Of a stretch of DNA of 64,000 bases, positions 23,484 through 35,764 are shown piece after piece. The stretch is taken from positions 3,363,001 to 3,427,000 of the forward strand of contig NC_065897.1 of assembly GCF_905147045.1 (NCBI RefSeq), written 5' to 3'. The stretch comes from Nymphalis io. Lineage: Eukaryota > Arthropoda > Insecta > Lepidoptera > Nymphalidae. Each line of letters begins with the position of its first letter. Within the stretch, counting starts at the first letter, position 1. The position numbers were made by a program, and so were the translations under genes. The notes under the pieces were generated by a model. That model worked only from the letters and a program-made list of their open reading frames with translations. It was not told the DNA's origin and did not search any database.

Positions 23484-26400
23484 ATGCAACTGCCCGAGCC
23501 GCCGCCACCACCGCTCGCTCCTCTCTGGGACCGCGTGCTCCGGGCCCGTGCTTTACCACCCGATCTTGACGTGCAGCTTCTTTACATAGCTATAAAAGAT
23601 CGCCTATCACACCCCGAATGGGAAGTACGGCTGCACGCTCTTAGAGTGCTCGCTGACTTACTACCAATATCCGGTAACGCGCTGTCTTTTCCATTTGATC
23701 AAGTCATCGACAATCTCGGACACAACTCTCCAAATGTTCGTAAAGCAGCATTGGATGCTTTGAAGGTCTTCTGTAGTCACTGCGAGGATCCCGATTGTGC
23801 GGCTCGTGCGATTATAGACAAATTTTCTTATAATAATATTAGAGCACATACAAGTGATGTGGATATAAAAATAAATATTTTAACTGGATTAATACTTTCG
23901 ATACCGTCTTTGATAGGTATTTTGAAACGTAGAAATTCGAACCTGGATATGTTTCCTGTTTTCCAAATTTTAGGGGAGAAACTTTTTGATAATATGCACA
24001 AGGATGTCGCCCTCAGATCTCTAATGAAATTACGGAGATTGTGTGGTCCTCGTCAATACATGATATGTTTTTCGCGTTTGGATTCAAGAATTCAAGATAA
24101 ATTTCGTGTTTTATGTGAAATGTACGATGAAGATTCACAAGATGTTTTTTACGCTCCGAGAAAATCCCGCCCACCTGTAGTGCATATAAATCATATTTAT
24201 AATAATTCCATGATAAATCCTATATATTTATCTACAGATTCTTCTTCAGATGATTCTTATAGGGTGCCGTTTCATAATAGTAATTACGCTAAAGTTATAA
24301 TAGAAACTGAAATAAAATTCGATTCCGATACAGCTATAACAATGACCGTGTTAGAACAAAATGAAACGGAATCGGACAAAAACACAGCAAGCGATGATGA
24401 TTGCGATAGTTCTGATCGTATTATGTTAAAGTACAGTGACGTCGAATCAGAAGAAGATACTGATGTAGTTGTGAAGAAAGTGCGCTTCGGTGGTGAAAGT
24501 GTAAAAATTCGGACACCAGATAGTGATAATTTAATAACAAGTGAAGAAGACGCAAATCACAATCGTCCAGCATTATTAGAAAAACCTAAAATCGAAGATA
24601 AATTAACCGAAACGTCATCTATTATCAATAAAATGCAAGAATTAAAACGAGAGAATCGTGAAAGAGAAAGTAATTTTACATCGAGAAAAAGTGGTATTCC
24701 GCTTCCTATAATATCTAATAAAGGACTGAAAGGAGTCTTAAAACCTAACAAAGTAAAAATGAAATCAAAGTCCCTAAGCGAGCTGTATGACTATTTTAAT
24801 AAGAAGAGTGATGTGATAGACGGCAAATCGAAAGAAAATTCAGGATTTGCTTTGACTCTTACAGAAGTGACATCTCCTGATAAAGTGCCTAGTCCAGTAG
24901 AACTACATAGGGAAGTTGAAGTTTTGCACAATCTTCAAAGAAGCCCTACTCTGTCCCCTCGAAGACAACAAACGCGATTAAGTCTAGATAACGACCGGTG
25001 TGTATTTTTTATTTGTTTTCATATATTGTTATCTTTGTTCATGGGCTTAAATTTAGAATGAATAATTATCTTAAGCAAACATCTTTATGATACAAAGTAG
25101 TAAAAATAATAGTAAATAGAATTATCTGTGGTTTTCCCTGTAATCTAGAAATTTTACGTTCAATAAAACAATACTACGTTTAGACAATACTTTGCGATAA
25201 TGAACTTAAATTTATGTTAACTTTATAGACAAGAAGATTACTAAGAATGTTCATCAAGAAAACTGATAAAATTTTAATCTTTATTTTTTAATATAGTAAG
25301 AAAGTTAAAGTATATAAGATAAATTACTTTTATTAAATAAAATATATTATTAGAATATTAACGTATTAATTAAATCCTATTGAACTTAAAATTAATATAC
25401 AAAGAGTATATATAATTTGTATCTCAATTCGTTGGCTATATAACTGTTATTCTGCACATGTGAATATTCTACAAAATCCCGTAAAATATTTTTATAAACC
25501 TGTAAAATTATGTCGATTTTTTTAAATTAGATTTGAAAATGAAAATTAATGAAAATTAATTTATAAATAATAGAAAATATTCTTTATACAGACTATTTTT
25601 TCTAAGGAGCTTTATTTTTAAAAAAACACTAGTTGATGCTATTAACCACAAAGAAGTCCAAAGATATAAAACTTTACAATAATTTGTGAGCGTAAATATG
25701 CATCACATAGCCTTTAGAGGCTAGGTAAGCCAGAGCTAAACAAATAACAATATGTATTTAATAGGCCGGTGGATTAGCAAATATACCAACTTATCGTAAG
25801 AACTCACCACTGCCAATAAATATTAGCGCTGGCGGTAGGCGCTGTAGTAAATATTAACCATTCCTTACATTGCCAATGTGTCACCAATCATGGACACTAA
25901 GTTATATCCTACCCACGTTTAATTTTTTATCTTTATTGAAAACCAAGCAAGAATAAAGATAAAAAAATATTACACCCATATTCAGCTTCTATTCAGAGAT
26001 AATAATTATATTGATACTGTATAAAAATATATAAAGGACAACACACTTTTGTTTAGATTCATCTTGAATCTGGTGGCGTCATCTCGTCATGACAGCAATC
26101 TTCTGTCTCCCAGACCGCCCTCGCCACTGCGAGGTCATTACGATTGGGAGGAACTGCACATCATACCGCAGCACGTAGCCGTTCAGTTGCATAACACGGT
26201 AATAAGTTATTATCCAAATTACCATCACTAGCAGGCCGAATGTATAGAACGAGGGCAAAGAAAATTAAATGGTGCAAACTGTGTACCTACACATAGTTTA
26301 GTAATTATTATAATTATGTTGGACGAACAAATGTTTGACAAGTTAATTTTGCACCGTTATCCACTTAAGTATATTATAATATTTATTTTATCTAAAATAA

Positions 26401-29400
26401 CTAATTAGTCCTTTATAGTAATCCTAAAATGTAGATAGAGATGCTGCCTGGAAATGAAAGTATGTGGTTAATAAAAAAGTACGTAAATCCATAAAAAACG
26501 AAAATATTCGAACACGATTGTGGAGATGTGAATACTTGAGAGGAAAAAACTCATGATGTGTTCGTCCTTATACATGTTGAGATATTATCACTATTAAATA
26601 TTTTGTTAATATTCTCTGTCTGAAAAAGTCTAACGAAAAAATGCAAATTTAGGTCGGTAATGAAAACGTCAAATTACGTTAGCTTCTTTTTTGATTACAG
26701 TTTTACCTTGGGGACCTCAATAAAATGAATTTAACTCTTATACAACATCTTAATATATACGACCTTGACCAACTGTATTTTTTGTTAATATATTTAGTTC
26801 ACAAGGACAATAATTGACTTTGTCTGGTGTTCTACTTAATATTTACTGCTAATTGTTTTTTCACGACTGCTCTAAAAAGAGTATCATGTCAGGGTCCATG
26901 TTACATGTGAGTTTGTTTATTGCACCATAAGTTTTAAATGCCTGAACATATTTTTAGTGTATCGAACATCGGTAGAATCATTACTTCATCCTGAGTGACG
27001 CTGGCTGATATTTATTAATGCAGGCGTGTTTTTTTTTAATTTTATGGTAAAACATTTTTACTCATTCATTCCTTTTTATTTATTTTGTTTGAAAAAAAAA
27101 AGTCAAATGTGAACACTAATAAAATCCATGCTAGGCAATGTCTTTCAACACTCAGGATTACCTCTTAAAAATAAGATCTAATATTTTTATTATTACTTTT
27201 ATATTTGTAACGCAGGAGAATTGGATAGCAGCAGTGAAGGCAGCAGATTACCTACACAGTAAACTTTTAGATCCCGACAATGTGCAGAAACTCGAGCCAG
27301 CTGTCCTGTCCTTCGTGCAGCATATGTGGGCGATCAGTGATGCGGTAAAACATATTTATATGTATAATGTATATACTTAATCGACCATTCTCATCAGATA
27401 TATATATATAGTCTATTCTATATTCCATTCTGAAAGAGTTTTTAATAATTATACATAATATATTATTCGTAATCAATTTTGGGCTTAAGCCGTTGAGCTG
27501 TAGATATTTATTTATCGTGAAAAATAGAATTTTTCAAAAAGTTTTGTTCCTTACTTATTTTGTTTTAAAAGAACGTGAAAAAAATAATTTCTTAGGTATC
27601 AGCAGCAAGAGCACCGGCTGAAGGTGCGGTGTGCGCGGTAGTGCGCAGCGGTAGTTCTACCTGCGTGAGACAACTGCTACCCGTACTGATAGCAAGAATA
27701 GCAAGAGATCCACCTCCTGCGGGTTTACCCCACGCTCTACTGCAACGAATGGCTTTACATCATCTCGTTGAACTCATATTCGAACCTGACATGATTAGGG
27801 TATATTATGCATAATATTATATATATTTATGTATACATATGTCTATTTTATAAATAGAAATCTTGCAAAATTTTTTTTATACGCTAGGAAGGCGGACAAG
27901 CATATGGGCCACCTGATGTTAAGTGGACACCAACGCCCATAGACATTGGCATTGTAAGAAATGTTAACCATTGCTTACATCACCAATGCTCCACCAATCT
28001 TGGGAACTAAGATGTTATGTCCCTTGTGCCTGTAATTATCTTGGCTCACTCACCCTTCAAACCGGAACACAACAATACCAAGTACTGCTGTTATGCGGTA
28101 GAATATCTGATGAGTGGGTGATACCTATCCAGACGAGCTTACACAAATCTCTACCACCAGTAAAACCACTACCACCAGTAAATTAAGCAAATCAGTCGAA
28201 ATATTAAGCTTTTGCTGGTAGTTCAATACAATTTAGAACCTTTAAATACTTCTAAATATTCTTTCAGTCAATGAAAGTAAATAATCTACAACATTGTATT
28301 TTTATAATATAATAACAGACATTGTGAGTAAATAATTGGCTTGGTAAATGTATTATCAGTAGTGTTGCCATTTTATTAACCATAAATAGGTTTTACCTTG
28401 AGACTGATTAACTTTATAACACAATGATAACAATAGAAACCTTTCGAGGTCAATAACAAAGGCTTTTATAGACTGCAAGGAAAAACTGAACAATTTCTCG
28501 AAGGATTTCTTTTTCAAGTTGTTATTCATAAAATTGGCAATCTTAGAAAATTTTGACAAAATTCTATTAAAGATAAAAATTACTATCAAGTAAAGTTATC
28601 CCCTCCCAATCCTATACGACGTTAATTTCATAATAAGCGAATATTGTTATTAAAAAATAATCCTACTTTTATATTATAAAAAAGACACAATATGAATTTA
28701 GTTACATAATATTTACGATTATCAAATGAAGAATTGATTCGATTCTTTAATCGTTAAAAACTAAGGATAAGTTTGTATAATCTAAAACTTATAATGTGTA
28801 TTTTGTTCTTTTTATTTTAACTTTGTAAATTATAAAAATGTCTGTACATAAAATAAATTATAATAAATTCATCTAAAACTGTCACAGGATTCAGAAAACG
28901 GGCAACTCCGAGCAGCTCTTTGCCTAGCTCGTGCGGCAGGACCAGCCGCTGTGTTATCGGCTGTTCGAAGAAGATTGTCCGGATCCTCACGCGCGGACAC
29001 TTTTTGTAACGAGGTTAAACAAAACATATATAAAGCAAATGACATTATATCACTAATTAATTAACTTTTTAGCTAATTTTAGCTTTACCTTTACCTTTTT
29101 AAGCTAGTTCCCCAAAAATGATTTAGTTATTGTCATATTTTTAATTTAATAGCAATTTTTATTGGTGTGTAGTTTATTATTTTTATCCATTTAAGTAACA
29201 ATTAATTAGTAATTTTCACTCATAAGAATCGATAAGCACCAGATACACACATAAGCACCAATGAATTTTGATGTGCTTAAATTGTGTTCCTAAGTCATCT
29301 CGTGCTCGGGGATTAAGAAAAACTTCGGTAGAAAATTTAATTTATCATTGAATTTGCGTAGTGGTAATGGTACAAATATTAACCCATGAAATATTACAGC

Positions 29401-32400
29401 TTCGTGAACGTCTTAATCGGCCTGTCGACAACATGAAATGCAACCAAATCGCCAGGTATTACCTAAAATTATTTAACATAATATTACTTGTAACTTTTTT
29501 GATAAATTATTTGTGTTTTTTTTTATATGTTGAGTTGGTTAGTGGGCCACTGCTGGGCCCCCAGATAACTCGCCAAATGTTTATTTTTCATTTTATTATG
29601 TAGTCAATTTTTTTTCAACGCTAACTTGTCTTGAATATCAGAATCAAATAGTAATGCATAACACTCAATTGACTAAAATTTGGAACTAAGCGCTACAGTA
29701 ACTTTTGTTCAGCTTAAAAATCTATCCAACGATGTATTACATGCCGCTATTAAAGAGTGGGACTAGAGTTCATCCTTTACTGTAATAAATTATCTTATTA
29801 ATTTATTATTACTATAAGATGAATTAATTTCATTTATTTCATTAGTCTGTTGTTATTGTGTTAATATTAATAAGCTATTAGAACAATATAGAATATCATA
29901 ATATTTATTTTCCTAGAATATTTGTAAGGCTAGCTAGATAACATATACTATTATTATTATTGTTACTTCTTCTTGCTTATCTCTAAATACAGTATATAAT
30001 ATACGTATTAATTAACTTAAGATTTTCCCATAGACAATTCTTTTTAAGTAGTTACGACATATTCTTAACACATATATTTATTTTTTTATTCATTTGCAGC
30101 ATTAATACTTTCGGTAGAATATCTCAGTTGCCAGTCCCTGCTCGTCGACGAGCGAGATCCACTCCTCCAGCTGCGCCACCACCCCGACCTCGAAGGTTAA
30201 GACCTTTACCGGACTCCGCACCTTTACCCGGTACGAACACATACATATGTATTTATCAGCTACTATATTGCTGGCTTGTCACTTCCTTGGAATCTACATT
30301 TCTAACCGGTGGTAGCTTTATACATTTAAATATACAGATAAATAACGAGAATGATTATATATTTGTGATAGTTCATATTGTATATCGTGAGTGGTGGATT
30401 GTTAATGCTGACTGGGCTAAAAGTGTCATTGTTCGTACTTGAAGTTGACTACTATGCCACAGCTTGTACATTAGCTCACCGACATTCTAGTATACTCAAT
30501 TTTAGTCTATGGTTTTTAAATAAATAAGTAATTATTTTTAAGGGACGAAACCAAAAGGCTCTGTATGACCACGGATTACTTTTAAGTTTGATTACTTTTT
30601 TCATTGAATAGAACATATTTTGAATTTGTTACCACTCAAATTTGATAGAAAAATGTCATCCCTTACGATAATTAAACAGGGATGATTGATTGTTCACCCG
30701 CTGATTTTGTTGCTTTGACGCTGATTCAAAATTGTTTACTTTGTTTTGGAGTTTTAGTTATTAAGATTAAAAGGTTTTTATTATCATAAATAGGTTTTTT
30801 AAAAAGTGAACAGTAAGTTTTCATTTGTAAAAAAAATGTTAATTGATAAATTGAGGAGTTCTTCCTTAACTCCTTAACTAACTAACTTTCCTAACTACTA
30901 TACCATAATCTAAACTTTGATGATAGGTAAATTATTCGATCGGTAGATATATTTTTATGAATGTCTTATTTCCACAGGTATATCTCAACCCGGCCGACCT
31001 GACTTATTCTTAAAGCCTTTGTCATCAATGATTCTTCTTGATGGGTAAGTTAAGTTTATCTAAATTTAATTTATTTAAAATTTTAAACAACTAGTTCTGA
31101 CACTATGAAATATTATCTGTAACAGTAACAGCCTGTTAATGTCCCACTGCTGGGTTAAAGCCTCCTCTCCCTTTTGAGAAGAAGGTTTGGAGCTTATTCC
31201 ACCACGCTGCTCTAATGCGTGTTGGAAGAATACACATGTGGCAGAATTTCAATGAAATTAGACACATGCAGGTTTCCTCACGATGTTTTTCTTCACCGTC
31301 AAGTACGAGATGAACACAAATTAAGCACATGAAAATTCAGTGGTGCTTGCCCGGGTTTGAACCCACGATCATCGGTTAAGATTCACGCGTTGCAACCATT
31401 AGGCCTATGTCGGCTTTTTTTATTAAATATTATCTATGAATAAATAATTGTATTTGTAGGTTATTCCGGTCGAAGAAAGAGTAGAGATAAATAACACTTC
31501 GTTTTACACATTCCATGCGGTGTGCTACTAGCTCTGCTGTATTGTGCAGTACGAACAGTTCTTGATTTGATTTTTATTTATAATAGAATACTATTCCCCT
31601 TAACTACTTAAATCCACTTTAATTTCACTTACAAATTCCGATAACGACTTCGCTGGCATTCAAAACGCTACTTTAATTTTCATAGATTATTGAAGATCTC
31701 GACCAATGATATTGTATGAATGTCAAAGTTGTTCATTTGTCTTTACTCCTTGTATGATTGGAATAGGATATATGTACATTTCGTTTTCCCTATATCTTAG
31801 ATATTTCACATTCAGTGTTACCGTTAGAAAAAACAAAATTGTTAAACTTAATACCTATGAAGTTTATATATAATATCTCATAACAATTTTATAAGTAAAT
31901 TTAGTTGACTCGCTTTTTCTGACAAGAATCAATTAGTTTAAATATAGTTAACGGTTGCGTATTGTTCATACTCGTAGGTTGTTTAATTTTTAATTTCCTC
32001 TTTGATCTAGTAATTAGTTTATAAGGCTATAGATCCCGAGTTCTTCTCCTGAGTTCTGGATTCAAATACGGGATTGCGAAGATTTCGCAAGTATTCGAGA
32101 CCTAATATTAGAAAAAGTTAACTAAGTATATAGTATACATTATTATATATGTGGACATTAAGTACAGAAAGTATATACTTACATGGATTGACGTAGTCGA
32201 ACGTCTATAAAAAAGGCAGGAATTTTTTAACTAGGTACTTTTATTTAAAAAAATTGACATATAGTACGTAAGGTGAAGAGTGGGTATTTATTTGAATACT
32301 ATTTCTTATATATAGACGATATATTCATTTTGAGACTCTATATTTCATAAGAGCTGCTCTTTGTAAGCTATGTAATTCGAATCGGCACTCAAACTTATTG

Positions 32401-34761
32401 TAAGGTTTTAATAATCATTTAATCTTTCAACATTTTCACGATCGAAAACCTTGGATCAAAAGTAGTACTTATCGATTTTATTAAAATACAACGAATCTCG
32501 CATTCTTTGAATAAACAACTATAAAACAGTTGATACAATGAAATTGCGTAATAGTTTCGGACGTTTATTTATCATGTAAAATGGTTCATTCTCGACACGT
32601 CAGTAGTTATTTCAAGGGGATCGTAAAATAAGGCTTCCATTTTGTAAAGTAAACGTTTATAATGCCGTTACGTAGCAACGGATAGAACAACGGATGTTAG
32701 TCAGCTAGGGAACATTACACGATTAAAGAATATAAAGCCTTAGTGTTGTGTATTCACATGTTTCATAATTAGGTCAATGGGTCGATTAGTAGGCGTTTAC
32801 GTTCTTTCCCCGTCGATAGAAATTGGCCTGATATATCGAATCGATTTCGATTATCCATTCAAAATACAGTAGACTCGAAAAGTTCCGTACCGGCCAGAAC
32901 GCGTTGTTAGCTGCCCAAAGTTATACACGTATATTGCGTGCCATTTGTAACCTACATTTTAAAACAATTATTATCCATTCGAGTCCATTCAAGGCACTAA
33001 TAGGCGACCCATTTATGCTATCTTGAAATCGCTCCACTTTACTTATTACGTTCTAATTAGTTTTGATTGCATATTTTCTTATTATTCTAAAATATTTTCC
33101 ATTTTAATGCTGTGTAGGTAATATTTTGAATTATACAGCATTCATTTTTCAGAAACACTCTGTATAGTTTCTAATTTACCGCATTATTACAATAGGTAGC
33201 GATTTCGTGAGTGTTTTACATAATATGCAGATAGGGGTGAGTTCATCAACACGAACGTGCGTGGGAATTGATTGCTGGCGGTAGGTAATAGTCGAGGGTG
33301 TCGAGTAGCGAGGCGCCAGTCGCGGTAGCGCGGCGCTGGCATGCGACGTTTTTGTTGCTGCGGGAGTGATAGCTCTGTGCGGCCTACGCTCGCACGAGCC
33401 CCAGATCTCGTTGCTGATCTGCCCCCGCATACGCGGTAACTTATTCCTCCCTGTTTTCGATATGGTTTACACATATTTGCGTTATAAACTATTGTATTTT
33501 TGCTATTTACAGAGACTCGAGCGCCGTTACTGCCTCCGCTGAAGAAACCGAAGAAAATAAAAACAAAAAGAACGTCGAGGATTATGTTATTGTTGATGGT
33601 TCCACAGATATTGGAAACAACATAGAACCAACACATCACGCTTCTGTGTCACGAACTCCATCTATCCATGTCGAAGATCTGTCTGAAAAATCGTATCCAT
33701 CTTTAGGCAGTGCTGAAACAGCTGGTGAACAGTGTTCAGTTCAAAGTGATAATATTCATGAAGAAATAACACAAGAAAGAGAGGATGAATTGCTACCACC
33801 GCCTGCGATAGATGTTCTACCAACATTAACAACAAATGACATCACACAATCTTCAACGACCCTTGATGTTCTACCAACATCAACAACAAATGACATCACA
33901 CAATCTTCAACGACCCTTGAAAACATCGAAGTATCGGAAGATAAACAACCTAGTGAAAAATCTTCCCCATTAATAAACCGCTCAAAAAGCGCTAGCAAGT
34001 CACTTAGTTCCGTGAGAAGTGCAACTACTTCACCTGAGCCTACGAGTGAACCTCTCGAGACCCGATGTGAACGTGACGTTCGTACGGCTCTTGCAGAATG
34101 TATGGTTCCTTCCCGAAACGAGGACTGGGAGGCTATTGTCAATAGATTAATAGAAACTGAACGACTTGCTAAAGATCAGGGAGCTCGCGCACCTGCAGCT
34201 AGCTGGCGGGCAGCAACGCGATCCGTCTCCGTGCACGTGCGGTCGCTCCGGTCCCGAGTCGCCAGAGCCGCATGCTCCACACTTGGAACTTTATTCGAGC
34301 ACAGAGGACGTGCTCTTGACCCTGAATTAGAAGAAGCGATAAGCGCGCTGCTGGAACGATGCGCGGACGTGAACCGTTTTCTACGTGCGGATGCTACTAC
34401 TGCACTGGGACGTGTGGCGTGTGGTGGTGGTTGTGCACGAGTTGGTGTAGCACTTGCCCGTCGTGGGGCGACACACCGTGCAGGTCCCGTACGCGCTGCC
34501 GCAGCACAAACCTTGGCGCGATTAGTACGACAGCACGGTGCAGCACGAGTACTTGAACTCCCTAGTGAGCCGCGCACAGTAATGCTGCGTGCAGCCGGTG
34601 AATTGCTAGCAGATGCAAGTCCAGAAGCACGAATGCACGCCCGACACCTTTTTTTTGCATTGTCCGAAGATACGCGCTTTAGACAAATGCTTAAAGAAGC
34701 TATGCCACCTAGTCGATATCGTGCAATTGAGAAATTCGTTGATAAATTACGATGTCGATAG
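23484..34761 (+). CDS. TOGARAM1: TOG/HEAT-array microtubule protein, TOGARAM1/crescerin-like
   Basis: The crescerin family binds tubulin through TOG domains and regulates microtubules of cilia. Nine exons: 23484-24997, 26057-26198, 27216-27344, 27596-27799, 28888-29013, 29400-29455, 30100-30230, 30978-31044, 33513-34761. All junctions keep phase; product 1205 aa. The start ATG (23484) sits in a strong context (CCACCGCCATG). Residues about 12-230 form a TOG-type HEAT array (HPEWEVRLHALRVLADLLP). A Ser/Asp-rich linker follows to about 500. Exons 2-6 encode a second array, beginning YDWEELHIIPQHV...ENWIAAVKAADYL. A Pro/Arg-rich segment and a long Ser/Thr linker come next. The C-terminal array runs from VRTALAECMVPSRNEDWEAI to the stop. 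Three arrays are clear, where vertebrate TOGARAM1 has four, so one may be lost or too diverged to see. TOGARAM2 is the alternative name. Confidence 0.8.
25751..25915 (+). repeat. Repeat family A, degenerate copy
   Basis: In intron 1 of the TOGARAM1-like gene. Only GGCCGGTGGATTAGCAAAT, ATTCCTTACATTGCCAATG and CACCAATCATGGACACTAAG align with the family; the remainder has decayed. Confidence 0.5.
27872..28170 (+). repeat. Repeat family A copy
   Basis: Near-complete copy in intron 4 of the TOGARAM1-like gene, about 70 bp after exon 4. Starts AGGAAGGCGGACAAGCATATG and ends with a doubled ACTACCACCAGTAAA motif. Confidence 0.85.
29225..29330 (+). repeat. Repeat family B fragment
   Basis: Decayed piece with ATAAGCACCAATGAATTTTG, ATGTGCTTAAATTGTG and CATCTCGTGCTCGGGGA, immediately before exon 6 of the TOGARAM1-like gene. 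Confidence 0.5.
31128..31420 (-). repeat. Repeat family B (tRNA-derived SINE), full-length copy
   Basis: Reads on the minus strand from a tRNA-like head to a tail ending ...GGGACATTAACAGGCTGTTAC. In + orientation it shows GTCCCACTGCTGGGTTAAAG, TTGGAGCTTATTCCACCACG, ATACACATGTGGCAG, and GGGTTTGAACCCACGATC, the B-box region. Inserted in intron 8 of the TOGARAM1-like gene. Confidence 0.85.
31459..31768 (-). mobile_element. MITE family M, copy 3
   Basis: Opposite orientation to copies 1 and 2. On the minus strand it begins CCTATTCCAATCATACAAGG, passes TAGCGTTTTGAATGCCAGCG and CTGCACAATACAGCAGAGC, and ends with the inverted terminal ...CCGGAATAACC. Lies in intron 8 of the TOGARAM1-like gene, just after the family B SINE. 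Confidence 0.7.
33240..33440. promoter_or_regulatory. CpG-rich island inside TOGARAM1-like intron 8
   Basis: A 200-bp GC- and CpG-rich block stands out in an otherwise AT-rich intron, immediately upstream of the large last exon. It ends in a possible donor (GCG|GTAAC at 33436). It could be an internal promoter and non-coding first exon for a short C-terminal-TOG transcript, or an enhancer. Neither strand gives a convincing protein. Function is inference only. Confidence 0.4.
33811..33918 (+). repeat. 54-bp in-frame tandem duplication in the last TOGARAM1-like exon
   Basis: Two copies, 33811-33864 and 33865-33918, differ by single bases and encode the 18-residue repeat DVLPT(L/S)TTNDITQSSTTL in the low-complexity linker before the C-terminal TOG array. 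Confidence 0.93.
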
Positions 34762-35764
34762 TAATACAAAATAATTTTCTTGATACTTTACAATTACATT
34801 GTTTATAGATTAGGATATCAATTTTGTACAAATCCTTGAATGTAAAAACCCTTGAAAAAATAGCTTGATGACTCAGAAAGGAAAAACTATACCTACTAAC
34901 AAATACTATAAGAAAGTTTGACTTGAAAATTAGATACATACAAATAATAATAACAAACAATTTAATATATTACGCAAGTACTTACTCAAATGCATTGTAC
35001 ATATATTTTCGATTTCGTTTCTAATCGAATTGAATGACATTACGATATGACTGATTCGAGCAAAGATATTTTTATAACTAGGTAAATTGTATGAGAACTG
35101 AATTTTATATGAACCTTGGATTAATCCTTTCTACAAAAAAAAAATATAGCTCCTTATTTGGTAAATTTTCATAAATTTGTTTTCATATCTGCATACGAGA
35201 CTCAAATGGAAATTTTAATACCATCAAGATTACTTAAGTTTTTTTTAATGATACGTCGAAAAACAAAATACACTGTTTCGATAAATAAGTAAAATATTGA
35301 GTAAAATTATGAATAAAATTAATGTTACGTATGTTCGGTTCTTTAAAAGAATATTAATTGTTATCCTCTATACGGAGTGACTCATTATATTTTGTTATTG
35401 TTAAAATTATTGCAGGTACGTATTGTTTGTATTTTATTATTTTACTATTAATAAATGTGTCTCTAATCATGCAGTTTATTTTATTTTCTAGCTGCAAAAA
35501 AAATGTTACGATTGCTATTCAAAGATGAAAAATCAAAATTAAACGTAATCATTATAAATTATGATCAAGCCAGAGTATGAAATCATAATACAAAATTACA
35601 AGACGCGGAGTGAAACCTATTTAGTAATTATTTTATTAAAACTATTAAAGTGACTATTGACATTATTTTGACAGCATTTTTAACAAATCGTAACAAAAAC
35701 TATAAAATGGCACCGAAAAATTTAGCAGTATGAATAGAAATAACGTATATTTTTAAATAACTGT
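34762..35764. other. Intergenic, AT-rich
   Basis: Between the TOGARAM1-like stop and the TLCD5-like start. I see no gene, no recognised repeat copy and no clear promoter element apart from general AT richness. Confidence 0.6.

Noticed and set aside
33187..33639. 150-residue minus-strand open frame across the CpG island and the start of the last TOGARAM1-like exon
   Set aside because: It overlaps coding sequence on the other strand, has no recognisable domain, and its Arg/Ala-rich composition is what antisense GC-rich DNA gives.
34176..34769. 197-residue minus-strand open frame
   Set aside because: Exact antisense shadow of the C-terminal TOG array exon; composition is Arg/Ala/Ser-rich and no motif is present.
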